Made by a program: the position numbers and the translations under genes
NCBI GenBank assembly: GCA_910584795.1
Contig: CAJUBZ010000004.1
Span: 124,001 to 188,000 of the forward strand
Length of the DNA: 64,000 bases
Source: an uncultured Eubacterium sp.
Lineage (GTDB): Bacteria > Bacillota > Clostridia > Lachnospirales > Lachnospiraceae
Direction: 5' to 3'
Notes under the pieces: model-generated
The model's database searches: none
What the model was told of the DNA's origin: nothing
Seen by the model: only the letters and a program-made list of their open reading frames with translations
Shown: piece by piece, positions 8,771 to 17,720 of the stretch
Layout: each line of letters begins with the position of its first letter
How positions within the stretch are numbered: the first letter of the stretch is position 1

Positions 8771-9997
8771 CTATCTGCAATATGCTTTTATTATCTCTTC
8801 GTATATTGCTTTTCCTTTATGCTCCCAAGTATATTTATTTCCATCTTGTTGTGATTGTTTTCCCAATCTCGCTCTTACATTCTTATCCGTTAATTTCAAA
8901 ATCGCATCAGACATATCGTCTACTAACTGCACTCTCTTTCCCCGCTGCAAAACAACAGCATTTTCATTATTAAAATACCTGGTGTATCCTCCGGTATCTA
9001 CACATATTAATGGTTTAGCCAATGCCATAGAATCAAATGCAACTGTTACCGCTCCTTCTTTTAAACTGGAATTCACAATTACATCCGCATCTTCCATCCG
9101 TCTGAAATATTCTTCCATAGAAACTTTACCTGTCATAAAAATATTATTTTTCATTTTTTTGTCTTCAATAAGAGAGTTAAGTCTATCCCAATCTGTTCCC
9201 TTACCTATAATCTCTAACTGAATATCACTATTGATTTGATGTGCCTTGGCAAATGCTTCAATAAGTACATCAAATGCTCTCCATGCATCCAGCTTCCCGA
9301 CAACAATATATTTTGTTGTATTGTCGTTTCTTTTTATATGTGTTTTATCTACTTTATTCATCTCTACAGCAACATCTGTAAACAGAATTGCTTTGTCTCT
9401 ATGTTTCATAGGAACCGCATTATACATATTATGAGACTTGCATAAAATAAGATTTGCATTACGACATCTTTTATTAAATCCATAATTTAATGGCAAAGTC
9501 ATTACTATCATACGTCTCACAAACTCTATCATTCTGGATTTCATGTTATAATGCTTTGAAAATTCTGCCGGAATAGTATCCACACCGCCTGTAGGTCCCC
9601 ATATAAAAAACTGCTTCATTCCATATCTGCTTGCTTTCCACAAAGAATTTCCATATGTCAGTAAATGATATATTTCAATTTTGTTTTCCTGCATTGTTTT
9701 CTTTACAATGCGATTTGTGAGCGTCTGCCAAATAGTATAATATGTTCTTACTCCATGCATTCCCCTCTTCCAAAAACGCAATGGTTTGGGCAAATCAAAA
9801 TATATAAAATTTATATCGTATTGTTCCTTCTGCGTATTTATCCATTGTTCAATATTTTGTTGATTGCTTTTTCTAGTCAACACCCATAATTCGAAGTTTT
9901 TTGACATTTCTAACACCCAATGCCATCCTACACCGATTTCTGATCCCAATCCCGGCTCACATGCATATGCCGATACAAATACTTTTATTTTCTCCAT
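8771..9997 (-). CDS. Family 4 glycosyltransferase
   Basis: This 408-residue GT-B fold enzyme starts VFVSAYACEPGLGSEIGVGW, a glycine-rich acceptor loop. It has WGPTGGVDTIPAEF in the middle and the GT4 donor-site segment VNSSLKEGAVTVAFDSMALAKPLICVDTGGY (key part EGAVTVAFD near residue 315). Start ATG follows TTGGAGAAATAG and begins exactly where the upstream gene ends. It is a retaining nucleotide-sugar transferase assembling the repeat unit. The first Glu of the usual E-x7-E motif is present and the second position is Asp, a mild variation also seen in real GT4 enzymes. Substrate unknown. Confidence 0.88.
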   Translation of the reverse strand: MEKIKVFVSAYACEPGLGSEIGVGWHWVLEMSKNFELWVLTRKSNQQNIEQWINTQKEQYDINFIYFDLPKPLRFWKRGMHGVRTYYTIWQTLTNRIVKKTMQENKIEIYHLLTYGNSLWKASRYGMKQFFIWGPTGGVDTIPAEFSKHYNMKSRMIEFVRRMIVMTLPLNYGFNKRCRNANLILCKSHNMYNAVPMKHRDKAILFTDVAVEMNKVDKTHIKRNDNTTKYIVVGKLDAWRAFDVLIEAFAKAHQINSDIQLEIIGKGTDWDRLNSLIEDKKMKNNIFMTGKVSMEEYFRRMEDADVIVNSSLKEGAVTVAFDSMALAKPLICVDTGGYTRYFNNENAVVLQRGKRVQLVDDMSDAILKLTDKNVRARLGKQSQQDGNKYTWEHKGKAIYEEIIKAYCR

Positions 9998-11371
9998 CTA
10001 TTTCTCCAAATTTTCTGAATATTGTTCTAACAAAATTTTTATAGCTTCCCTTGCCATTTCTTCCGGTGTCTGTTCTGCACTAATCACTCGGAATCTTTTA
10101 CTACTGTGTGCCAGTTTGCGATATACCTCCAGTTGTCTGGCAATTTCCTCCCGGGTAAGTTCTTGTTTTCTGGAATAAATAATCTCTGGATCTGCATCTA
10201 ATACAAAAACAATTTTGGGCTGAGGTGTCAGCCTTACAAACAATTTTCTAACCCATGTAGGCAGCCCTAATTTTGTCCGAAGAGGATCAACAATAAAATC
10301 ATAACTATATCTGTCAAAAACAGAAAACCTGTCATAATGAACATCATTTCTTACACACTTCTGCCAGCCAATAATATAATCTAATGTATAATAAGCAATT
10401 CTTATTAAGGAACTTATTGGATTCGCTGGTTTATTTCTATGGGGATCGGTCCAATTTGTATCCTGTTCCATTATTCCCGCTTTTTCTCCTACAGCTCCTA
10501 AATTCGGAAGTATTGTCGGACGAAAATGATAAACATGACATCTTCCATCTGCTTCATCATTTACATAGTAATAGTTTAGTTCTTTAATTAATGCATCTAA
10601 AAACGTTGTTTTTCCAGTCCCATCAGGAGCCAGAACAGCAAAAGCCCTCACATGTTTTTTATATCTGAATATAATTCTGTCTAACTTTTGCCAAATAAAA
10701 CGGATCTTTCGGACTCTTGTTCTCCAAAACCTCTTCTTATTTACATATCTTTTCAAATATTTCGTAAGAACTTCTGCTTTACAAATTAATGTGTCAAAGT
10801 CATTTCGTTTAATATTTTCAATTAGCTCTTTTGCAAACTGCTCTGAAGTTATCTTTGCTAATTCCTTTTCAAACTCTATGGGTTGATTTTGAAATGTATT
10901 ATATATACATTCTCTATATGTTTGTTTTAGTTTAGGCTTCTGATATCCGAATTGTTTATAAATCAAAAGCATTATACCCTCAAAAAATTCATCTAACACA
11001 CAAAATCCACGATACCACTTTGTATGAACATACAACTCTTCAAAATTATATATTTCATATCCCCTGACTAAATAACCGCCTATTAAATCAATATGAATTC
11101 CAACATGTGAATTTGTACCCATTCCATGCATACAATGTAGTCTGTCAAATACTGCTTCATCATAGAAAACAGCACCATTACATTGATATATATTTTTTAA
11201 TATGTTCTTCGCCTGTTTCAACTTCTTAGGTTCAACTACAATATCAACATCTTTACCGATATTTTGTTCTGGAAGCTTCTGATAATTTCTAAGAACAAAA
11301 TATCTGATATTATTTAATTTAAATTGTTCTACACATTCTAAGAAAATTTTCCCACATATTTCATTCCACAT
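9998..11371 (-). CDS. Nucleotidyltransferase-like / thymidylate-kinase-like fusion protein
   Basis: This 457-residue protein has two parts. Residues 1-130 contain GKDVDIVV (D41-x-D43) and HIDL (H93-x-D95), as in minimal nucleotidyltransferase folds. Residues 242-457 form a P-loop kinase: APDGTGKTT with Walker A at 248-255, then FDRYSYDFIVDP, like the DR-Y motif of thymidylate kinases, then KIVFVLDADPEIIYSRK with a lid-like Arg region. It sits among glycosyltransferase genes with no gap. Thymidylate kinase-like proteins in polysaccharide loci are known, but their job is not settled. It might phosphorylate a sugar or lipid or act on nucleotide-sugar supply; I do not assign a reaction. It is not a housekeeping dTMP kinase by context. 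Confidence 0.75.
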   Translation of the reverse strand: MWNEICGKIFLECVEQFKLNNIRYFVLRNYQKLPEQNIGKDVDIVVEPKKLKQAKNILKNIYQCNGAVFYDEAVFDRLHCMHGMGTNSHVGIHIDLIGGYLVRGYEIYNFEELYVHTKWYRGFCVLDEFFEGIMLLIYKQFGYQKPKLKQTYRECIYNTFQNQPIEFEKELAKITSEQFAKELIENIKRNDFDTLICKAEVLTKYLKRYVNKKRFWRTRVRKIRFIWQKLDRIIFRYKKHVRAFAVLAPDGTGKTTFLDALIKELNYYYVNDEADGRCHVYHFRPTILPNLGAVGEKAGIMEQDTNWTDPHRNKPANPISSLIRIAYYTLDYIIGWQKCVRNDVHYDRFSVFDRYSYDFIVDPLRTKLGLPTWVRKLFVRLTPQPKIVFVLDADPEIIYSRKQELTREEIARQLEVYRKLAHSSKRFRVISAEQTPEEMAREAIKILLEQYSENLEK

Positions 11372-11375
11372 ATTT

Positions 11376-12149
11376 CTACCTCAATTTATTTCGTAACTTA
11401 ATTTCGATTTTTCTTATTCGTTCTTTTCCAATTATTTTAATTCCAAGGCTCCTTAACATTCTAAGTGTCGGCCTTACCACTTCAATCCAGATCTTATTAT
11501 TCCCACGTTTTCTTTCTCTCTCACTTAACCAGCTATTAGAACACATGTGTATAGCACAGGTTTCTTCTGTTGTTCTGAATTCTGTATCACTTAGTTTTTT
11601 CGGAAAAAATACTTCTCTATTAAAAATATCAAATCCATCGACACACTGTCTGTTCCCTCCCAAAATCAAACCTTTATCTTTCATTATATCTGTTAGAATA
11701 GAAACATTTGCTATATTGTCAAAACTTCCGTCTTTTTGCACGAAATCATGATTTACATAATACTCTAATAATTTTTTTATATTTTCGTTTTTGGGAGTAC
11801 TTGCAATAACTGCAGTTCCAAGAAATGCTCTTCTTTCAAAGCCCATAAACCCGTTTTCTGCTGCACACTCCGGAAAAGGTTTTAACACCTGCACATCTGT
11901 GTCTAAATAAATCCCACCATATTCGTACAACACTTTTGCCCTTACATAATCACTTACAAAAGCATATTTCTTATTTTCATATGCCTGCTTTGCAAATGAA
12001 CACTGTTTATAATTAAAATTATCTTCACTCCACAGACGTAATTCATAGTCTGGAAAATTCCTTTTCCACGTCTCTATACACATTTTTTCTTTATCCGGCA
12101 TTTCTCCTCTGCCAAACCAGCAATAATGTATTATTTTTGGTATCATCAT
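11376..12149 (-). CDS. Family 32 glycosyltransferase (capsular polysaccharide synthesis)
   Basis: This 257-residue protein starts MIPKIIHYCWFGRGEMPD, the hallmark of GT32/OCH1-like enzymes. It contains FVSDYVRAKVLYEYGGIYLD with the catalytic DTD at residues 83-85. The first of two adjacent ATGs is used because GGAGAAGTAAA ends right before it. The enzyme is probably a retaining sugar transferase with a manganese-binding DxD. It lies one base after the GT4 gene and 4 bases before the kinase fusion gene, consistent with one transcript. Acceptor and donor are not determined; galactose, mannose and glucose donors all occur in the family. Confidence 0.88.
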   Translation of the reverse strand: MMIPKIIHYCWFGRGEMPDKEKMCIETWKRNFPDYELRLWSEDNFNYKQCSFAKQAYENKKYAFVSDYVRAKVLYEYGGIYLDTDVQVLKPFPECAAENGFMGFERRAFLGTAVIASTPKNENIKKLLEYYVNHDFVQKDGSFDNIANVSILTDIMKDKGLILGGNRQCVDGFDIFNREVFFPKKLSDTEFRTTEETCAIHMCSNSWLSERERKRGNNKIWIEVVRPTLRMLRSLGIKIIGKERIRKIEIKLRNKLR

Positions 12150-12150
12150 T

Positions 12151-13509
12151 TTACTTCTCCAAATACAATTTTTCTATCTGCTTCACAGACATAATTATGT
12201 TTCTTAAATCCATTTCTCTAACAATTCGTTTATTATAGTTTGCAAGCAATTCATTATTCTGAAGCAGTTGCAAGACCCCTTGCTTCACACCTTTCACTGT
12301 AGGTTCAACAATCATTCCGAATCTTCCATTTTCTAATAAGTCTTTGGCCCCAACATTTTTACTGACAATAACCGGCACCCCATAACTTAATGCTTCTAAC
12401 ACGGTAAATCCAAATGTTTCGTTCCACACACTAGGCATGATAAGCACATCCGTGTCTTCAAAAATATCTGCCAGTTCCTTGTATTCGAATCGTGGATTTA
12501 CTGTGATGTATGGCACTGAAATATCTGCCTCATTATACATTGTCAAATGAAATTCTCTCTTTCCTTCTATCCATAATTCATCCAGTGCCTGCTTCATTAT
12601 TCCGTACCCCTTAAAGTTTTTTGCCGGCGCAAGATACGTAATCCTTAATTTTTTATCATCAAAGTATTTTATTTTCCTATTATCTGCAATGTCCAGATGA
12701 CTGATATTAATAACCTCTCCACGTATACCCTCAGGCAAAAATTTTCTATATACACTTTCTGTTACAGTACTGTTAAAATGAATAATGTCAACCATTTTCA
12801 AAGTATCCAAATAATAAGCTCTTAATCTTTCATATCTCTCCGCCCGCTCTTCTAGAATGTTCTGTTCTAATAATTCATTACTAAAAAATTCTTTCCTGTG
12901 AGCTTCCCTTAACTTTTTTACAAAAGCTGTGTCCTTCACCTTTCTGTATAATCCTGATTGCAATATTCGTATTTTCTTTAAGGACAATGCTCCTTGATTG
13001 CACATTCCGCATTTTCTACAATCTCCATTACAGATTTGTTCGTTTCGAAACATTGTTACTTTCGGACATATACCAAAATAATCATGCGTAGTAAAAACAG
13101 TTCTAATGCCAAATTCCTTTGCAATTTCGACAAATTCCTGATGAAGACCCATTAAAGTGTGAATGTGAATTACATCTGGATGATACATCTTTAAAAATTT
13201 CTTATAAGCGTTCACATCAGAGCATTTCCTTGTGAATTCTTCCACTTCAACAATTCCTTCATCAAGAGGTACCGGTTGTGGATTTATCACCTCAAAACTA
13301 TCTATTACAAACTTGTTCTGGCTGTTTTTAATCAGTCTTTTACTCTTTTTTAAACGCACAAAATGACCAGAAAAGCTAAACGCTCCTGGCCACATCATTG
13401 CAACATCATGTCCTGCCGCTTTTTGAGCTAGCAATAAATCAATACAATATTTCGTTAACCCTCCACTTCTATACGGTGGAAAACCTAATGCATAATGTAA
13501 AATTTTCAT
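12151..13509 (-). CDS. Family 4 glycosyltransferase with cysteine cluster
   Basis: This 452-residue enzyme has an N-terminal GT4 loop (GFPPYRSGGLTKYCIDLLLA) and the donor-site motif PSVWNETFGFTVLEALSYGVP, a full E-x7-E near residue 367, then SKNVGAKDLLENG. Between residues 145 and 175 there is a cysteine-rich insertion (CPKVTMFRNEQICNGDCRKC and GMC). It is seen in a subset of GT4 proteins from polysaccharide loci and may bind metal. It follows the DUF1972 transferase by 19 bases. It adds a sugar to the growing repeat unit on the cytoplasmic side; the sugar is unknown. Confidence 0.87.
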   Translation of the reverse strand: MKILHYALGFPPYRSGGLTKYCIDLLLAQKAAGHDVAMMWPGAFSFSGHFVRLKKSKRLIKNSQNKFVIDSFEVINPQPVPLDEGIVEVEEFTRKCSDVNAYKKFLKMYHPDVIHIHTLMGLHQEFVEIAKEFGIRTVFTTHDYFGICPKVTMFRNEQICNGDCRKCGMCNQGALSLKKIRILQSGLYRKVKDTAFVKKLREAHRKEFFSNELLEQNILEERAERYERLRAYYLDTLKMVDIIHFNSTVTESVYRKFLPEGIRGEVINISHLDIADNRKIKYFDDKKLRITYLAPAKNFKGYGIMKQALDELWIEGKREFHLTMYNEADISVPYITVNPRFEYKELADIFEDTDVLIMPSVWNETFGFTVLEALSYGVPVIVSKNVGAKDLLENGRFGMIVEPTVKGVKQGVLQLLQNNELLANYNKRIVREMDLRNIIMSVKQIEKLYLEK

Positions 13510-13528
13510 TTATAACCTCTTCAACAGC

Positions 13529-14725
13529 TTACCTCAAAAACAGTTCCTCATATTTGTCCCGTATATATTCCCATCTATAATATTTGTTAATTCTCTCCTT
13601 CGCTTTATCCCCTAATGCCTCTATTTCTTCTATTGTCATGTTATCTGCCAATTCTAATGTTCTCGCCAACAGTCCATATTCATGGGTCCAATATTTTGCT
13701 CCCCATTCTGCAACCTCTCTGTTAAAACTTACATCATATAATAAATTTAAATCAGTTCTTCCTAGAGCTTCTAATAAGCTTGGATTTGTTCCTCCAACAG
13801 AATGTCCATGCAAATAACCATAAGCATTTTCTCTGATTTTCTTTAATAACTGTTGGTCATAAACCGTTCCCACAAACTTTATTCTGGCATCATTATCAAA
13901 TGCGGTCTTTTCTTTTAACTCTTTATAAAAGGGATTATTATAATCTGTTATAATAACCAAATCCTTTTTAATTTTAGATTTAGCAAATTCCTTTAATATA
14001 GTTTCAAAATTATTTTCCGGTACAAACCTGGCCACAATCAACCAATATTTTTTTGCTTGAACATCATGTTTTTCAAACCATTCTTTTACCTTTGGCTCAT
14101 CATCTCTTAATATAGATGCACTAGTCTCTGCACCATATGCTATAAATGTTGTCTTTGGTTGATATTTTTTATACTCCTGCTTAATATATGTCTCAATACC
14201 CTGACTGTCACAAATTAATAAATCAGCATTTTTAACCATAAGTCTCTCAGAGCTTCTCCAATATTTTCTGACAGGACGACTCCATTTTGCCCTTTTCCAT
14301 TCATGACCATCAGGATTTACATATAACTTTCCTCCAAGTTTGTGTATCTCTTTTTTCAGTCTGCCAATAAAAGGACCTATTCTACATGCGAGAACATATA
14401 TAATAGGATCCTTTATATTATATTTCTTTATAAACTCCAAACTAAATTTAATAGCATCAATATCGTAGAAAATAGCTTTGGCCGGTCCTGCTACACGCTG
14501 CCTGATATCGAAGCAATGAGCTCCATTATACTCGTATTCTCTATTCTCTTCATTATAATCATTATCTTCAACGATTCTTGCTACATGATACTGTATCTCT
14601 TCACTTCTTCTGTATTCCGTTAATTTATCAACAAACGTCTCAAACCCGCCATATCTGGTAGGAATTCCTTTGCATCCCACAATAAAAACGTGTTTTTTTG
14701 ACATATCTCTAAAACTTTCTTCCAT
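13529..14725 (-). CDS. DUF1972 rhamnosyltransferase (Cps2T/WchF-like)
   Basis: This 398-residue protein starts with the DUF1972 signature KHVFIVGCKGIPTRYGGFET, then VADNDYNEE-like acidic residues, YVLACRIGPFIG, and VNPDGHEWKRAKWSRPVRKY, all typical of beta-1,4-rhamnosyltransferases of the Cps2T/WchF group. In pneumococcus Cps2T adds rhamnose to the first sugar on the lipid carrier. Here it is the second gene, directly after the initiating sugar transferase, which fits a second-step role. The start could be ATG 14725 or ATG 14704 (MSKKHVF); ribosome sites are weak for both, GAAGAG for the first and GGAAG for the second. The presence of rhamnose in the glycan is inferred. Confidence 0.85.
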   Translation of the reverse strand: MEESFRDMSKKHVFIVGCKGIPTRYGGFETFVDKLTEYRRSEEIQYHVARIVEDNDYNEENREYEYNGAHCFDIRQRVAGPAKAIFYDIDAIKFSLEFIKKYNIKDPIIYVLACRIGPFIGRLKKEIHKLGGKLYVNPDGHEWKRAKWSRPVRKYWRSSERLMVKNADLLICDSQGIETYIKQEYKKYQPKTTFIAYGAETSASILRDDEPKVKEWFEKHDVQAKKYWLIVARFVPENNFETILKEFAKSKIKKDLVIITDYNNPFYKELKEKTAFDNDARIKFVGTVYDQQLLKKIRENAYGYLHGHSVGGTNPSLLEALGRTDLNLLYDVSFNREVAEWGAKYWTHEYGLLARTLELADNMTIEEIEALGDKAKERINKYYRWEYIRDKYEELFLR

Positions 14726-14785
14726 TGTTACTCTTCTACCTTAATATTATCTTTTTTACTCTGTTGTGATACAAACTCGTTCACA

Positions 14786-16231
14786 TTATTGCGAACCGTC
14801 TCTTTTCAGAACTACTAATATTGTTTTAAATATAATTCTAATATCTAAACTAATACTCCAATTCTTTATATACTCGTTGTCAAGTTTTACGATTTCTTCA
14901 AAATCCGTAAACTCACTACGTCCACTCACCTGCCACATTCCTGTAAGCCCCGGTTTTATAGCAAGCCTGCTTTTATGATGTAAATCATATTTTTCATATT
15001 CATCTAATGTAGGCGGTCTGGTTCCTACCAAACTCATATCACCCTTTAACATACTCCAAAAGTTTGGAAATTCATCTATTGATGTCGCCCTTAAAAAATA
15101 TCCCAGTCCTTTTTTACTGCCATCCGGACCACTTCCAATAATTCGCGGATCATTATCTAATTTAAACATTAATCCGTCCATTTTATTCTGGGCCATATAT
15201 TCCTTTTTGCGCTCTTCTGCATCCGTATACATAGAACGGAATTTGTAAATTTTGAACACTCTTCCATTTTTTCCTGCTCTCTCCTGCCCAAAGAATATCG
15301 GACCATGAGGATCTGCAATCTTAATGGCAGGTGCAACAAAGATAAACAGAACTCCCGTTATCAGACAGCCCACTAAACCTGCACATATATCAATAAATCT
15401 CTTTACAAATAATTGATATGACGATATAACCTTGATACTGGTAGTCATGACATCTACATCATTTAAATGCCCAAATTGTACGTTTGGAACACCATTTCTG
15501 AAAAGATCAAGTTCCACATGAACTGTTACTCCCATTTGCAGAAACTTATCTGTAACACGTTCTATAATGTCATTTTCGCTTACCGCTATACAAAGCAAAA
15601 TACTATCTACTACATTTCTACATGCGTATTCATAAACTTCTTTCCCTTTAACTACGACAGGAATCCCCATTACCTCTTGTTTATCTGAATTTTCTTCCCT
15701 TATGGCAATTCCTAAGATATTGTAATTTTTGTCTGGTCCGTTTTGTAATTTCTTTATCGCCTGTTCAATTCTGTCTTCACTCGCTAGAATTAACAGTTTC
15801 GGCTTATTCTTACTGTCTTTCAGATCAATAAGTTCATATATCTTTTTAAGAATAATATGCATCAAATACATCGCTATTGTATTCATAAAAAAGAAGCCGA
15901 CCAAAATCACTCTGGAATAGCTTCCGCCTCTTTGAATTATGAATAAATATGTAAACATGAGGCCTATTAATTCTACATTATATATCATTACAATTTTAAG
16001 CTCTTGAATATATCCTCTTCTGAGAATACCAGAATAACAATTTGTAAAAAAAGCAATGCAAAAATGAAGTGTCATCAATAATATTGCCATTCTGCGATAC
16101 TCAAACAGCTCGTACATGTTCCCAAATCCTAATCGCAGCCAGTAAGCAAATAAAAAAGTAAAGTTCAGACATAGTAAATCTACAAGTATAAAATCCCAAT
16201 GCTTAAGCCAGCTATTTTTCTTTAAATGCAT
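14786..16231 (-). CDS. Undecaprenyl-phosphate sugar-1-phosphate transferase (WbaP/CpsE type)
   Basis: This 481-residue enzyme starts polysaccharide repeat assembly by moving a sugar-1-phosphate onto undecaprenyl phosphate. It has four N-terminal membrane spans, a central Rossmann-like domain (about residues 135-255), a fifth hydrophobic segment starting KRFIDICAGLVGCLITGVLF, and the catalytic Bac_transf domain. That domain shows FKIYKFRSM, RIIG, FLRATSIDEFPNFW, SLVGTRPPT, and KPGLTGMWQVSGRS. The frame is open further upstream but begins there with TTG in a G-run. The ATG at 16231 follows GAGGAAATAGA and is the real start. It is the first gene of the locus. The donor is often UDP-glucose or UDP-galactose in this family. 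Confidence 0.93.
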   Translation of the reverse strand: MHLKKNSWLKHWDFILVDLLCLNFTFLFAYWLRLGFGNMYELFEYRRMAILLMTLHFCIAFFTNCYSGILRRGYIQELKIVMIYNVELIGLMFTYLFIIQRGGSYSRVILVGFFFMNTIAMYLMHIILKKIYELIDLKDSKNKPKLLILASEDRIEQAIKKLQNGPDKNYNILGIAIREENSDKQEVMGIPVVVKGKEVYEYACRNVVDSILLCIAVSENDIIERVTDKFLQMGVTVHVELDLFRNGVPNVQFGHLNDVDVMTTSIKVISSYQLFVKRFIDICAGLVGCLITGVLFIFVAPAIKIADPHGPIFFGQERAGKNGRVFKIYKFRSMYTDAEERKKEYMAQNKMDGLMFKLDNDPRIIGSGPDGSKKGLGYFLRATSIDEFPNFWSMLKGDMSLVGTRPPTLDEYEKYDLHHKSRLAIKPGLTGMWQVSGRSEFTDFEEIVKLDNEYIKNWSISLDIRIIFKTILVVLKRDGSQ

Positions 16232-16286
16232 TCTATTTCCTCTCCCTCTTTTTTTATTCTCTCCCCCCAAGATACGTTACACACTA

Positions 16287-16315
16287 ATTTTATCTTATTA
16301 CTAATTAAAAGTAAA
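16287..16315 (-). promoter_or_regulatory. Candidate sigma-A promoter of the polysaccharide operon
   Basis: On the minus strand TTTACT and TAAAAT are separated by 17 bases, about 55 bases upstream of the initiating transferase ATG. The leader between them contains a GGGGGGAGAG run. It drives the run of minus-strand genes down to the left edge. Motif match only. Confidence 0.4.
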
Positions 16316-16428
16316 TAAAAAAATGTTTTTTCCATTATTTTGTCATATTTTGCTTTTTACTGTTTTTCATCTTTTTTGTCCTTTTTGTAAAAAATTATGA
16401 CTTAACTGTTAAATATTTATTTTAGCTG

Positions 16429-16457
16429 TTGCATTTATCTATTAATAAAGATAATAT
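16429..16457 (+). promoter_or_regulatory. Candidate sigma-A promoter of the DUF5685/J-protein operon
   Basis: TTGCAT and TAATAT are separated by 17 bases, ending 36 bases before the ATG at 16494. It is divergent from the polysaccharide promoter, sharing a 260-base intergenic region. Motif match only. Confidence 0.45.
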
Positions 16458-16493
16458 TAACTTTATTATTTTTATGCGATAGGAGTAATTTCT

Positions 16494-16904
16494 ATGAATT
16501 GGCGAGATAAGTTTACAAATTTTATGTATGGAAGATATGGCGTAGACCAACTTTCACGATTTATGCTGATTATTATTTTTGTTTTGTGTATTTTATCGAT
16601 GTTTTTCCGAACACAAATTTTAAGTTTACTTATTTTTCTCTTAATTATTTTGACATATTATCGGATGTTCTCAAGAAACATCTATAAAAGAGCTGCAGAA
16701 AATGAAAAATATCTTCAACTTGCAGGCAGATTCAAAAGAAAAACCGGTACAAATACCTATCATCATCAGAGTTCACAACAAAAAAAATATTATAAATATT
16801 TTAAATGTCCCGGCTGCTCCCAAAAAATCAGAATTCCAAAAGGACATGGAAAAATAGAAATCAAATGTCCAAAATGTAACACGAAATTTATTAGAAAAAG
16901 TTAA
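16494..16904 (+). CDS. Small membrane protein with C-terminal zinc ribbon
   Basis: This 136-residue protein has two hydrophobic helices at about residues 22-37 and 41-57. A basic, polar linker follows, then a zinc ribbon: C105-x2-C108 and C125-x2-C128, around KIRIPKGHGKIEIKCPKC. The four-cysteine knuckle resembles those that bind nucleic acids or chaperone clients. It starts behind TAGGAGTAATTTCT and is the first gene of a three-gene unit with the DUF5685 and J-domain genes. The ribbon should face the cytoplasm if both helices cross the membrane. I know no assigned function. Confidence 0.75.
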   Translation: MNWRDKFTNFMYGRYGVDQLSRFMLIIIFVLCILSMFFRTQILSLLIFLLIILTYYRMFSRNIYKRAAENEKYLQLAGRFKRKTGTNTYHHQSSQQKKYYKYFKCPGCSQKIRIPKGHGKIEIKCPKCNTKFIRKS

Positions 16905-16928
16905 TTATTAACAGCTCTGGAGTAAAAT

Positions 16929-17720
16929 ATGTTTGGTTATGTGCTTATAAATAAACCCGAATTAAAATTTAAAGAATATGATATGTATAAAAGCTATTAT
17001 TGCGGTCTGTGTCATACTTTAAAAAAACGACATGGCATTGCCGGACAAATCTCTCTGACATATGACATGACTTTTCTAACAATACTTCTAACCAGCTTAT
17101 ATGAACCTGATATAACTGAGGAAAGCCATCGGTGTATTTCACATCCTCTCAGCAAACATTTTATGGTGTCAAGTAAATATACAGACTATGTTGCCGATAT
17201 GAATATTATTCTTGCCTACTATAAATCTTTAGACGACTGGAACGATGAGCATAACATTTTTAAACTGGCATACTCTTCATTATTAAAACATAAATGTAAA
17301 CAACATGAACAAAAATGTCTTGCAATCTCTAATTTATTAAATCAGTTGCAGGAATATGAAAAATCCGGTGAAACAAATATAGATATTGTGTCCGGTACCT
17401 TTGGAAAAATCATGAGTATTGTATGTACGCCACAAAATGACCAATGGGCACCGACACTTGAACGTTTAGGATTTTTTCTGGGAAAATTTATCTATATTCT
17501 TGATGCATACAAAGATATAAATAAAGACCTCAAAAAAAATAACTATAATCCTTTTAAAAACATTTGTAACGAACCGGATTTTAATGATAGAATAGAAAAA
17601 ATGTTAACAATGATGATGGCTGAGTGTTCTAAGCAATTTGAATATCTTCCCATCTTAGACAACATCAATATTTTAAGAAATATATTATACGCAGGAGTTT
17701 GGACAAAATATTATGAGTGA
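16929..17720 (+). CDS. DUF5685 family protein
   Basis: This 263-residue, mostly helical protein matches the DUF5685 family by its N-terminus MFGYVLINKPELKFKEYDMY and the YYCGLCHTLKKRHG motif (C25, C28). Two Asp-rich stretches stand out: DDWND at residues 102-106 and DAYKDINKD at 192-200, then KKNNYNPF. The spacing is reminiscent of the two metal-binding motifs of isoprenoid synthases, which is my inference. The start follows GGAGTAAAAT. It overlaps the J-protein gene by 8 bases, suggesting coupled translation and a shared task. No enzymatic activity is established for the family as far as I know. Confidence 0.8.
   Translation: MFGYVLINKPELKFKEYDMYKSYYCGLCHTLKKRHGIAGQISLTYDMTFLTILLTSLYEPDITEESHRCISHPLSKHFMVSSKYTDYVADMNIILAYYKSLDDWNDEHNIFKLAYSSLLKHKCKQHEQKCLAISNLLNQLQEYEKSGETNIDIVSGTFGKIMSIVCTPQNDQWAPTLERLGFFLGKFIYILDAYKDINKDLKKNNYNPFKNICNEPDFNDRIEKMLTMMMAECSKQFEYLPILDNINILRNILYAGVWTKYYE

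Noticed and set aside
16232..16270. Extended start of the initiating sugar transferase
   Set aside because: It would begin with TTG in a run of G; the ATG at 16231 has a proper GAGGA site.
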